Positions 23,605 to 34,098 of a stretch of DNA of 64,000 nucleotides are shown here, in pieces. The stretch comes from Thinopyrum elongatum. Its lineage: Eukaryota > Streptophyta > Magnoliopsida > Poales > Poaceae. The translations under genes were made by a program, and so were the position numbers. The stretch is from contig CM022298.1 of the NCBI GenBank assembly GCA_011799875.1, positions 56,137,015 to 56,201,014 on the forward strand. The letters run 5' to 3'. The notes beneath the pieces were generated by a model. That model searched no databases, had not been told where the DNA came from, and saw only the letters and a program-made list of their open reading frames with translations. Numbering within the stretch: the first letter of the stretch is position 1; each line of letters starts with the position of its first letter.

Positions 23605-26372
23605 ATCTATGTGTTTTTATGCCTAGCTAAGGGCGTTAAACAATAGTGCTTGTTGGGAGGCAACCCAATTTTATTTTTGTGATTTTTGTTTTGCTACTGT
23701 TTTTGAATAAAATACACATTATTAACTCTGTAGTAATTGTGTTTTGGTGTTTTAATTAGTATTTGTGCCAAGTAAGACCTTTGGGATGGCTTACAATGAT
23801 AGTTGATTTGATCTTGCTGAAAAACAGAAACTTTTGCGTCCAATCAAAGAATTTTTTAAATTCACTGGAGCGTGGAAAAACCCTGAAGTTTTTACACAGG
23901 ATTAATATACAAATTGCCTCTGTTTTCCTAATTTTTAAAAAAAATTGGAGTTACAGAAGTATTAGAACAATTCAGATCTTCGCAGACTATTCGGTTTTTG
24001 ACAGATTCTGTTTTCTTTATGTTATTTGCTTATTTTGATGAATCTATGGGTAGTATCGGGGGGTATGAACCATGGAGAAGTTGGAATACAGTAGATACTA
24101 AACCAATATAAATAAATAATGAGTTCACAACAGTACCAAAAGTGGTGATTTTATTTTCTTATACTAATGGATCTCACGAGTTTTCTGTTGTGAAGTTTTC
24201 AAGTTTTGGGTAAAGATTTCATGGACTATGGAATAAGGAGTGGCAAGAGCCTAAGATTAGGGATGCCCAAGGCACCCCAAGGTAATATTCAAGGACAACC
24301 AAGAGCCTAAGCTTGGGGATGCCCCGGAAGGCATCCCCTCTTTAGTCATCTATCGGTAAATTTACTTGAGGCTATATTTTTATTCACCACATGATATGTG
24401 TTTTGCTTGGAGCGTCTTGTATGATATGAGTCTTTGATTTTTACTTTGCCACAAGCATCCTTGCTGTACACACCTTTTGAGAGGGGCACACATGAATCGT
24501 GATTTATTAGAATACTCTATGTGCTTCACTTATATCTTTTGAGCTAGGCAAATTTTCTCTAGTGCTTCACTTATATCTTTTTAGAGCACGGCGGTGGTTT
24601 TATTTTATAGAAATTGTTGAACTCTCATGCTTCACTTATATTATTTTGAGAGTCTTTTTAAACAGCATGGTAATTTGCTTTGGTTATGAATTTAGTCCTA
24701 ATATGATAGACATCCAAGAGGGATATAATAAAAACTTTCATATAAAGTACATTGAATACTATGAGAAGTTTGATTCCTTATGATTGTTTTGTGATATAAT
24801 GATGGTGATATTAGAGTCATGCTAGTGAGTAATTGTGGATTGTAGAAATACTTGTGTTAAAGTTTGTGATTCCCGTAGCATGCACGTATGGTGAACCGTT
24901 CTGTAACGAAGTTGGAGCATGATTTATTTATTGATTGTCTTCCTTATGAGTGGTGGTCGGGGACGAGCAATGGTCTTTTCCTACCAATCTATCCCCTAGG
25001 AGCATGCGCATAGTACTTTGTTTCGATGTCTAATAGATTTTTGCAATAAGCATGTGAGTTCTTTATGACTAATGTTTAGTCCATGGATTATACGCACTCT
25101 CACCCTTCCACCATTGCTAGCCTCTCTAGTACCGCGCAACTTTCGCCGGTACCATACACCCACAGTATACCCTTCCTCAAAACAGCCACCATACCTACCT
25201 ATTATGGCATTTCCATAGCCATTCCGAGATATATTGCCATGCAACTTTCCACCGTTCCGTTTATTATGACACGCTTCATCATTGTCATATTGCTTTGCAT
25301 GATCATGTAGTTGACATAGTACTTGTGGCAAAGCTGCCGTTCATAATTTTTATACATGTCACTCTTGAGTCATTGCACATCCCGGTACACCGCCGGAGGC
25401 ATTCATATAGAGTCATATTTTGTTCTAAGTATCGAGTTGTAATTCTTGAGTTGTAAGTAAATAAAAGTGTGATGATCTTCATTATTAGAGCATTGTCCCA
25501 TGTGAGGAAAAAATAAAAGATGCAAAAGAAGCCAACAAAAAAAGAGAGGCCAAAGAAGCCAAACAAAAAAAAAGAGAAAAGAAAGAAGGGGAAATGTTAC
25601 TATCCTTTTTCCACACTTGTGCTTCAAAGTAGCACAATGATCTTCATGATAGAGAGTCTCCTATGTTATCACTTTCATATACTAGTGGGAATTTTTCATT
25701 ATAGAACTTGGTTGTATATTCCAACGATGGGCTTCCTCAAATTGCCCTAGGTCTTCATGAGCAAGCAAGTTGGATGCACACCCACTTAGTTTCTTTTTGA
25801 GCTTTCATACACTTATAGCTCTAGTGCATCTGTTGCATGGCAATCCCTACTCACTCACATTGATATCTATTGATGGGCATCTCCATAGCCCGTTGATACG
25901 CCTAGTTGATGTGAGACTATCTCCTTCATTTTTGTCTTCTCCACAACCACCATATTCTATTCCACCTATAGTGCTATGTCCATAGCTCACGCTCATGTAT
26001 TGCGTGAAAGTTGAAAAGGTTTGAGAACACCAAAAGTATGAAACAATTGCTTGGCTTGTCATCGGGGTTGTGCATGATTTGAATATTTTGTGTGATGAAG
26101 ATGGAGCATAGCCAGACTATATGATTTTGTAGGGATAGCATTCTTTGGCCATGTTATTTTGAGAAGACATGATTGTTTTATTAGTATGGTTGAAGTATTA
26201 TCGTTTTTATGTCAATATTAAACTTTTGTTTTGAATCTTATGGATCTGAACATTCATGCCACAATAAAGAAAATTACATGTATAAATATGTTAGGTAGCA
26301 TTCCACATCAAAAAATTCTGTTTTTATCATTTACCTACTCGAGGACGAGCAGGAATTAAGCTTGGGGATGCT
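23605..26372 (+). other. 3' region and polypurine tract of gypsy element A
   Basis: Non-coding 2.7 kb between the ORF stop and the 3' LTR, collinear with the inverted 3' region of element B. It ends in the polypurine tract AATTAAGCTTGGGGATGCT (26354-26372). Short frames (for example 24562-24783) have no recognisable similarity. Confidence 0.75.
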
Positions 26373-28034
26373 TGATACGTCTCCAATGTATCTATAATTT
26401 TTTATTGTTCCATGCTATTATATTATCTGTTTTAGTGTTTTATATGCATTAACATGCTATTTTATATTATTTTTGGTACTAACCTATTAACCTAGAGCCC
26501 AGTGCCAGTTTATGTTTTTTCCTGGTTTTTGAGCTTCACTGAAAAGGAATACCAAACGGAGTCCAAACGGAATAAAACTTCACGATGATTTTTCTTGGAC
26601 CAGAAGACACCTAGGAGACTTGGAGTTGAAGTCAGAAGAGCCACGAGGCGGCGAAAAGGGTGGAGGGCGCGCCCCCCTACCTTGTAGGCCCCTCGGTGAC
26701 CCCCTGACCTAGATCTTCCTCCTATATATTCACAAGGGTGGAGGGCGCGCCCAGGGGGGTAGGGCGCGCCCCCTACCTTGTGGGCCCCTCGGTGACCCCC
26801 TGACCTAGATCTTCCTCCTATATATTCACAGATATTCCCAAACCACCAGAAGCATCCACAAAAACACTTTTCCACCGCCACAACCTTCTGTTCCCGTGAG
26901 ATCCCATCTTGGGGCCTTTTCCGGCATCCTGCCGCTGGGGGATTCGATCACGGAGGGCATCTACATCAATTCTATTGCCCTTCCGATGAAGCGTGAGTAG
27001 TTTACCTCATACCTACGGGTCCATAGCTAGTAGCTAGATGGCTTCTTCTCTCTCTTTGATTCTCAATACAACGTTCTCCTTGATGTTCTTGGAGATCTAT
27101 CCGATGTAATCTTCTTTTGCGGTGTGTTTGTCGAGATCCGATGAATTGTGGATTTATGACCAGCTTATCTATGAATATTATTTGAATCTTCTCTGAATTC
27201 TTTTATGCATGATTTGATATCTTTGTATTTCTCTTCGAATTATCGGTTTGGTTTGGCCAACTAGATTGGTTTTTCTTGCAATGGGAGAGGTGCTTAGCTT
27301 TGGGTTCAATCTTGCGTGATTTCACCCAGTGACAAAGTAGGGGTAGCGAGACACGTATTGAATTGTTGCCATCGAGGATAAAAAGATAGGGTTTACATCA
27401 TATTGCATGAGTTTATTTCTCTACATCATGTCATCTTACTTAAGGCGTTACTCCGTTCTTTATGAACTTAATACTCTAAATGCATGCTGGATAGCGGTCG
27501 ATGTGTGGAGTAATAGTAGTAGATGCAGGCAGGAGTCAGTCTACTTGACACGGACGTGATGCCTATATTTCATAATCATTGCCTTGGATATCATCATAAC
27601 TTTACGATTTTCTATCAATTGCTCGACAGTAATTTGTTTACCCACCGTATTATTTGCCTTCATGAGAGAAGCCTCTAGTGAAACCTATGGCCCCCGGGTC
27701 TATTTTCCATCATATTACTTTCCGATCTACTATTTTGCAATCTTTTATTTTCAGATCTATATACCAAAATCCAAAAATATTTTATCTTTTGTTTAGTTTT
27801 ATTTATCTATCTCCATCAGATCTCACCTTTGCAAGTGACCGCGAAGGGATTGACGGCCCCTTTATCGTGTTGGGTGCAAGTGTTTGATTGTTTGTGCAGG
27901 TATTGGTGATTTGTGCGTTCTTCTCCTACTGGATTGATACCTTGGTTCTTAACTGAGGGAAATACATATCTCTACTTTGCTGCATCACTCTTTCCTCTTC
28001 AAGGGAAAAACCAACGCAAGCTCAAGAATTGGCA
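26373..28034 (+). repeat. 3' LTR of gypsy element A
   Basis: 1662 bases, about 100 longer than the 5' LTR because of an internal tandem duplication (26655-26830). It ends TTGGCA, immediately followed by the GCGAC target duplication. Confidence 0.93.
26655..26830 (+). repeat. Tandem duplication covering the LTR TATA region
   Basis: GGTGGAGGGCGCGCCC through TCCTATATATTCACA appears twice in a row. Each copy keeps the presumed TATA box (CTATATATTC, near 26723 and 26819). The 5' LTR of the same element has only one copy. Confidence 0.8.
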
Positions 28035-29578
28035 GCGACCACCACCGCCTCCGCCGCTGTCACACTATGACCGCTATATTGAAAAGACATTTGATGAAGC
28101 GTAGTGGTCGGGAAGTACTAGGAGTGCTGCAAGACGAAGTGGGAAAACAATTCCCCAGCTCGGCGAACAGGAGAAGCAATCGTGCCCCCTGCTCAAGGTG
28201 TTTACCGATGGCGCTAATCATCCGGGGCTAGCACCCGGTACCACTCTTGATGATTACGTGAGCGATGATGTACAGTTTGAAATGGCTGAGGTAGCAGCGC
28301 CCTTTATGTACGAGCACGGAAAGCCTCTCGTCAAACCTTATCAGCACCGGCATCTACCAACGACGATGCGAAGATTACATAACTGGTACTTGAAAACCTG
28401 CAGTAAGGATAAGACCGATAGTATTTTGCTGGGAATTAAACATGAGCACGACTTCATTGGAGTCGACATGATGTACGTTGAATTTGTGGAATTATTTCAG
28501 TTATTCAATCAAGACGCCATCGACAATACTCTCGTGACTTGCTACTGTCTGTAAGTATTATTTCTGTAATTAAGTCTATAGCTCAGCTCGTTCATTGCAT
28601 GTAGATATAATTATCCTCACTATATTATGCAGATTGAGGATCGTCGAATGCAAAAGAGGACAAATTTATGACATTGGGTTCATTAGCCTAAATACCATAA
28701 ATGAATTTATGGTACAAAACAGAGTTGAAGATACTGAGAAAAACTTGCTAAACACGTTCCTTCGATATCAAAACAAAAGGGAAATACTCTTTCCATACAA
28801 CTTCAGGTGAGTGTTACTGTCTTGTGCATATTCGGTTTCGCTTACTCGAGGTTAAGTATAATTGATGAGTTATGCGTGCGCAACTTTCACTCTATTCTGC
28901 TATCCATTAAGCTTGACGCGGGAGTAGTAATTGTCTTAGACTCGAGACGTAAAGAGCCTAAGTTGTGGGCGGACATGAGTGAAATGCCCCAGAAGTGAGT
29001 TCAATCATTATCACACCATATCGGCAACTTTCGTTCATTTCCTGATATCAAGTAATCATTTTCTTCGCCGGGCAGGGTTTGGAAAAAGTTCACCGGAATG
29101 GTTTCGGGTCTAGAGAAGGAGCTGCGATTTACACACCCCAAAGTAAGTAGTTCTAGCTAGTTCCGCGCATCTCTCATTGATTCTAGTTTCATCAATACCA
29201 TTATCATGCTTGCTTATCAGTTTGATTGAACTCTATTCTTGTAAAGTGCTTGTGGCAAGCACCCGGGAATAATTTATGTGGATACTACGTTTGCGAGTTC
29301 ATTCGCCACTCGATTTCTGAGCGGGGCTTATCTGACAAACAATTTGAAGTACGTAAACAATATTCACAATTTTATTTTATTACCATCAATTGTGTTGTGT
29401 TTCATTCATATATATGTATTGACCCCCTTCTTTAATTTATATCTGGGAGAAGCGGACCGAACTCCAACCACATGATCGCATACGAGCAATTCAAGAGGAA
29501 TTGACGGGATTCTTTGTTGACCACGTCATACCTAAAGACGGAGAATACCATGCGGAATTGCAAGATTTGGGTAGATGA

Positions 29579-29915
29579 TGTCAGATATCGTAAGAGATGT
29601 TATATTGTATATATGTAGTACCGTCGGATAGATATACGAAAACTTGTTGTTCGACCAAGCATGGAGAAAGAGAGGTCACTTCTCTCTATATATGTTTATG
29701 ACGATCTTGTGTAATGGTTCCTTCATTGCTATATGTAGTAGTTAGCGTCGAGTTGAATGGAAAAATTAAATAAAAATGAAACCCTAAATGTAAAAGAAGT
29801 GAAGGGTAAACACAAAAATAAAAGGGGGAAACACAATATGAAAACACCTAAACCCTCCAAAACCCCTAAACCACTCCTAAAAAAAACCCCAGCGCCTGGC
29901 AGCTGCTGACGCGTG
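29579..29915 (+). other. 3' flank of the CACTA second gene
   Basis: This is the likely 3' untranslated region of the split CACTA gene, followed by an A-rich stretch (29760-29885) with repeated AAACCCTAAA-like words. No further gene is visible. Confidence 0.5.
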
Positions 29916-30130
29916 GCTGCCTTTTAGTCCCGGTCGGTGTTACCAACCTGGACTAAAGGTCCTCCTGCCTGGGCGCCCCACAACGGCCACGTGGAGCTCC
30001 TTTAGTTCCGCTTCGTAAGCCAACCGGGACTAAAAGTGGTGGGCATTAATCCTGACCGTTTTGTCCCGGTTGCGAAACCGGGACTAAAGGTCCTCTGGAA
30101 TCGGGGCAGATGCCCTGTTTTCTACTAGTG
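29916..30130 (+). repeat. CACTA subterminal repeats and 3' terminal inverted repeat
   Basis: Several TTTAGTCCCGGT / ACCGGGACTAAA words in both orientations (29925-29956, 30000-30034, 30060-30090), then the terminus GCCCTGTTTTCTACTAGTG ending at 30130. Such subterminal arrays are the transposase-binding regions of CACTA elements. Confidence 0.9.
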
Positions 30131-30490
30131 AGTCAAGTATGATGGTCTTATTGTGAATGAGTTTTTGAATGGTGATCAGTAGGAGCCAGGTGACGTTTGA
30201 ACATACTATTACTTGTCAACATAGTATAGTTGACCATAGGATGAATCGCCATAGCATGCCTATGTATCCCAAACCACCAGGAACACCTTGCAAGTATATT
30301 CAACGTACTGATACGTCTTATTATGTGGCTAGACCTGGATGATGAATGTCCGACTGCATCAACTTCGAGGAGCAGGCATATCTTCTATGGGCTTATGGGC
30401 TTGACATATCTAGCCTAGATAATTTCCACATTTCCCCTGCAACTTTGAGACGTTGTCGTGTTTCAGGCACGGTTTGTAACAAAGGACACC
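30131..30490. other. Unassigned stretch between the two CACTA pieces
   Basis: Between the 3' end of CACTA 1 and the last recognisable transposase codons of CACTA 2. I see no gene, no terminus and no repeat. It may be unrecognised CACTA 2 sequence or the old target site. Confidence 0.4.
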
Positions 30491-30491
30491 T

Positions 30492-32002
30492 TTATTGGAC
30501 ATTTGTGTCCCACTTATGTTTTTGTGCACATTGTGTACTTTTCATGGGAATAATATATATACTTTCGGTATCATCTAAACAGTGCGTGCATGCGTGATAT
30601 CCCTTGTTTGTCTGTCCTGAAAGATTACTAAGAGCAGGCCGATCATTGATGGTTACAAACAGCAACGCATGTAGGTCAAATTCCTGTTGTTTGTGCTCAT
30701 CCCACACACATACACCTTTTTCATTTCACAGCTATAAAAATTCTTCAACTAATGACCTTAGGTACACATCAATGTCGTTGCTGAGTTGCTTAGGGCCTTG
30801 GATGAGCACTGTCATCATAATGAACTTTCGCTTCATGCACAACCAAGGAGGAAGATTATAGATACATAGAGTCATGAGCCAGGTGCTATGATTGCTGCTC
30901 TGCTCCCCAAAAGGATTAATGCCATCTGCACTTAAACCAAACCATACGTTCCTTGCGTCACCTGCAAAGTCCCCCCACTTTCTCTCGATTTTTCTCCACT
31001 GCGACCCATCAGCCGGTGCTCTCAACTTTCCGTCTTTCTTACGGTCTTACTTGTGCCATCGCATCAACTTGGCATGCTCTTTGTTTCTGAACAAATGTTA
31101 CGGTCTTCCTTGTGCCATCGCATCAACTTGGCATGCTCTTTGTTTCTGAACAAATGTTTCAACCGTGGTATTATAGGAGCATACCACATCACCTTGGTAG
31201 GAACCCTCTTCCTGGGGCGCTCGCCCTCAACATTACCAGGGTCATCTCGTCTGAACTTATACCGCAATGCACCGCATACCGGGCATGCGTTCAAATTCTC
31301 GTACTCACTGCGGTAGAGTATGCAGTCATTAGGGCATGCATGTATTTTCTGCACCTCCAATCCTAGAGGGCATAGAACCTTCTTTGATTCATACGTACTG
31401 TCGGGTAATTCGTTATCCTTTGTAAGCTTCTTCTTCATTATTTTCAGTAGCTTCCCAAATCCCATGTCAGATACATCATTGTCTGCCTTTCATTGCAGCA
31501 ATTCCAGTGTGGTACCGATCTTTGTGTTGTCATCTTCGCAATTTGGGTACAACTCTTTTTTGTGATCCTCTAACATGCGATCGAACTTCAACTTCTCACT
31601 TTCACTTTCGCATTTTCTCTATGCATCAACAATGACCCGGCGAAGATCATCATCGGGCACATCTGGTGCCTCTTGATCTTCAGCGTCCCCCGTTGCAGTG
31701 TCACCGTATTCAGGGAACATAGGATAGTTGTCATCATCATCTTCTTCTTCTTCATTGTCTTCCATCATATCCCCTCTTTCTCCGTGCTTGGTCCAAACAT
31801 TATAGTGTGGCATGAAACCCTTCTCAAGAAGGTGCAAGTGAAGGGTTTTTGAGTCAGAGTAATCTTTCGTATTCCCACAGACAGGGCATGGACAATACAT
31901 AAAACCATTCTGCTTGTTTGCCTCAGCCACTTCGAGAAAATTATGCAGGCCCTCAATGTACTCGGAGGTGCGTCGATCACCATACATCCATTGCCGGTTC
32001 AT
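30492..32002 (-). pseudogene. CACTA transposase (TNP2-type), frameshifted and truncated
   Basis: The gene starts at ATG 32002 with the transposase-associated N-terminal domain (MNRQWMY-DRR, YCPCPVCGNTKDY, LHLHLLEKGFMPHY-W), followed by an acidic run. A TAG at 31619 is followed by more of the same frame. The Transposase_21 region follows from 31465 (CPLGLEVQKIHACPNDCILY, CPVCGALRYKFRRDD) and 31025-30732 (ADGINPFGEQSSNHSTWLMT, NLPPWLCMKRKFIMM), then FVTINDRPALSNLSGQT-NKGY-ACTHC to about 30550. A 59-bp tandem duplication (31041-31158) shifts the frame, and a stop at 30732 breaks it again. The catalytic C-terminal part is absent. It cannot make an active enzyme. Confidence 0.9.
31041..31158 (-). 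repeat. 59-bp tandem duplication inside the CACTA transposase
   Basis: ACGGTCTT begins at 31041 and again at 31100, with the following bases the same apart from a single change. 59 is not a multiple of 3, so the duplication itself destroys the frame. Confidence 0.85.
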
Positions 32003-32229
32003 CTGCGTGCATTATATAATTAAGTGTATCAAAAACCATTACAGAACATCATGAATAGAGAAGTGACCAAATTAATACAAGTTCATCATCACATTAAAAC
32101 CAAACTACAGTAGTGATCAAATAATATTACTGAAAAAATAAATACATAAAGTTCATACATAGTTCTCATAAAACAACATACAGCTCTCTAGAGCATCTAA
32201 TTAAAACATACATTGAAACTAACATACAA
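32003..32229 (-). other. Leader between CACTA transposase and small upstream ORF
   Basis: AT-rich, non-coding, about 230 bases. No promoter element can be singled out. Confidence 0.4.
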
Positions 32230-32534
32230 CTATGTAAAACATTTAAATGCAACAACAAATGCGATCATAATCGCAACTAAGGTAACAATTGATCCAACAG
32301 CATAATGATACCAAGTCTCATTATCAATGGTATATTTTCTAATCTTTCTAATCTTCAAGCGCATTGCATCCATCTGGATCTTGTGATCATCGACGACATC
32401 GGCAACATGCAACTCCAATTTCATCATCTCCTCTTCAATTCTTTTCAATTTTTCTTTCAAATAATTATTTTCTTTTTCAACGAAATTTAACCTCTCGACA
32501 AGAGGGTTGGTTGGAAATTTCGGTTCACATACGT
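32230..32534 (-). CDS. Small coiled-coil/single-membrane-span ORF of CACTA 2 (probable last exon)
   Basis: The open frame starts after a possible splice acceptor (TTTTATCTAG before 32534) and ends with a stop at 32230, about 100 codons. The N-terminal two thirds are charged and heptad-like (NNYLKEKLKRIEEEMMKLEL, then VVDDHKIQMDAMRLKIRK). The C-terminus is one hydrophobic segment (YAVGSIVTLVAIMIAFVVA) and a short tail. This predicts a coiled coil with a C-terminal tail anchor. It lies between the CACTA 5' terminus and the transposase start. I know no function for it. An upstream exon is likely in 32535-33060 but I cannot fix it. Confidence 0.5.
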
Positions 32535-33094
32535 CCTAGATAAAAACATCTATGTCACGTTGGTCGGCATAATTATCATAAACACTAAATGAAACAAATA
32601 GTTATAAAAGATAATATACCACATCCGAATCATAGACCGGACGAGAGCTGACGGGGGTGGATACCAAAACCATGGCACTATATAATAACAAACAATAATA
32701 AAAGTAAGAAAATTATACAAGTAGCTATCTAAATCATACAAGTAAGAATATTTTCTTTTACAAAGAAGATAAGAACAAGAGGCTCACCACGGTGGTGCCG
32801 GCGACGAGATCGGCGTAGGCGATCGACGACGGTGAGGACGGGGACGGGACGGGACGAACCGCCAAACCTAGAAAAATCTTGGGGAAAATGGAGTTTGGAG
32901 GTCGAGCTTGGAGAGGAGAAAACTTAAGTGTGGCTCGGGCATTTCATCGAACACCTCATGTGCATAGGAGGTGAGAGCAGAACAGCACACACATCCCACA
33001 CGCCGGCCGACCAAAAAACAGAGTAGTGAGCGGGCAGGGGCGAGCATATATATAGGCATCTCTTTAGTACAGGTTGGTGGCTAGAACAGGGACA

Positions 33095-33331
33095 GAAGAC
33101 TGACCTTTAGTCCCGGTTGGTGGCTGGAACCGGGACTAAAGGGGTTGCGCCAGGAGCGAGGACCAACCGGGACTAAATGGGTCAAACGAACCGGGACTAG
33201 TGCCTGCCGAGGCCCGGCCAGCGCCCTGGCCGCTCGAACCGGGACTAATGCACCCATTAGTCCCGGTTCGTAACTCGACTAGGTCTAAAGCTCTGATCTG
33301 GCCAGGACCAAAACCCTGTTTTCTACTAGTG
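33095..33331 (-). repeat. CACTA 2 subterminal repeats and 5' terminal inverted repeat
   Basis: At least six copies of the TTTAGTCCCGGTT / AACCGGGACTAA word in both orientations between 33102 and 33267, then the terminus at 33314-33331. The same words flank the end of CACTA 1, so the two belong to related families. Confidence 0.9.
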
Positions 33332-33766
33332 TATGAGTAAGCACAGTCGTGCAGTCGTGTGGTCGCCGGGGACATATAACTTAGGGATGAAAGGGGACTA
33401 GGTCGGCTTCGAGTACCTTTTCGACAAGGGGAATATCGCGGAGATAACAATTACACCCAGTCTCTGCAATAACGCAATGACGTAGAGACATTAAGAATGC
33501 ACACAGCCAAAAGGCGAAAAGAAGAAGAAAAAAGAAAGACCCCACTACAGTGATCATTTCCTTGTAGCTGGAACATGAACCACCACCTAGACAGCACTCG
33601 AAGTTTAAAAGCTATGTATGTATAAGATCGATGTATGTGTAATCTACAATTAGTGTATTGTCATATATCGAGTTTATACAAATTTTGTACACTAGTCCTC
33701 AACCTGTGCACTAGTACACCTACCACGGACATGCAACTGGCATGCATTTTTTATGAAAAAATGCAG
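33332..33766. other. Intergenic, no feature seen
   Basis: Outside the CACTA terminus. A short purine-rich stretch lies at 33510-33540. No gene or repeat can be supported. Confidence 0.4.
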
Positions 33767-34020
33767 CTATCCCCCAACCTTTGTGGCACGCAATAAGCGG
33801 ATTTGCGTCTGTGGGTTGTATTTAAAAACACAACTACCCCCACACTTATTTGCACGCAGTCAGTGGATGTGCAAATAGGGACGATATTTTGGAGAGAAAA
33901 TACAACTATCATCGCACCCATTTGGTGCACGCGGCCGGCCGATGTGCAACTCGCGGTGTTATATTCTAAGCGAAAAATAGAAAACAAACTACCTCTCCAT
34001 AGTGCCCCCTCCCCCCGCCG

Positions 34021-34053
<33 letters not shown>

Positions 34054-34098
34054 CGCCACGCGCGCGAATGTCCAAATGGGTTCGATGTTTTTGAAAAA
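33767..34098 (+). repeat. Degenerate tandem repeat, about 70 bp, four units, one with a poly-C expansion
   Basis: Each unit has ACAACTACCCCC (or a close form), then GCACGC, G-ATGTGCAA, then a T-rich end and AAAA. Units start near 33767, 33830, 33900 and 33980. The fourth contains C-rich sequence ending in 32 consecutive C (34021-34052). The open frames on both strands here are products of the repeat and the homopolymer. Confidence 0.65.

Larger units (their letters stand above)
13853..28034 (+). mobile_element. Athila-type gypsy element A (Sabrina/WHAM-like), complete, with element B nested inside
   Basis: It contains 5' LTR, primer site, leader, one coding region, a long 3' region, polypurine tract and 3' LTR. 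A perfect 5-bp target duplication GCGAC flanks it (13848-13852 and 28035-28039). The 5' LTR starts TGAAACGC instead of the family TGATACGT. Without B the element is about 7.1 kb. I see no reverse transcriptase, integrase or protease frame, so it appears non-autonomous. It lies inside the CACTA gene, and the CACTA reading frame continues across the insertion when A and one copy of the duplication are discounted. Confidence 0.95.
11957..29578 (+). pseudogene. CACTA second gene: plant transposase-associated region plus C48 (Ulp1-like) protease, split and broken
   Basis: The N-terminal part (12026-13852) matches the Ptta/En/Spm plant transposase-associated family as I know it (KNKDKF-x-CGV, LPPEEDPNNP, FKNWKK, GSGGYSKARP, NWPDRVMTWFFG-GGTLDP). 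Stops interrupt it at 12557 (TGA), 13082 (TAG) and about 13212. A proline/glutamine-rich stretch follows (13400-13620). Gypsy element A then interrupts it; beyond A the same frame resumes at 28040 and meets a TAG near 28102. Later exons by GT-AG signals are: to 28550; 28633-28806; about 28890-28994; 29076-29142; 29247-29348; 29450-29578 (TGA). They spell a C48 peptidase: FH (normally FHW), VLDSRRKEP (Asp) and GNNLCGYYVC (Cys). The acceptor before the His exon reads CAA instead of CAG. The role of this protein in CACTA movement is not settled. Confidence 0.88.
11767..30130 (+). mobile_element. CACTA (En/Spm) transposon 1, 3' part, carrying nested gypsy elements
   Basis: The right end is the CACTA terminus CCCTGTTTTCTACTAGTG at 30113-30130, preceded by subterminal repeats. 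The body holds the 3' gene of Triticeae CACTA elements, split by gypsy element A (13853-28034). The left part with the transposase gene and 5' terminus is not in the window; the element is cut at 11766 by copia element 1, probably by insertion. Without the nested DNA about 4.2 kb of CACTA sequence is present. The 3-bp target duplication cannot be checked because only one end is visible. Confidence 0.9.
30491..33331 (-). mobile_element. CACTA transposon 2, 5' part, inverted
   Basis: The minus-strand terminus CACTAGTAGAAAACAGGG starts at 33331, followed by subterminal CCGGGACTAA repeats, a small ORF (32230-32534) and the start of a CACTA transposase. Its 3' half is missing. The body ends somewhere near 30491, close to CACTA 1. 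Confidence 0.88.
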
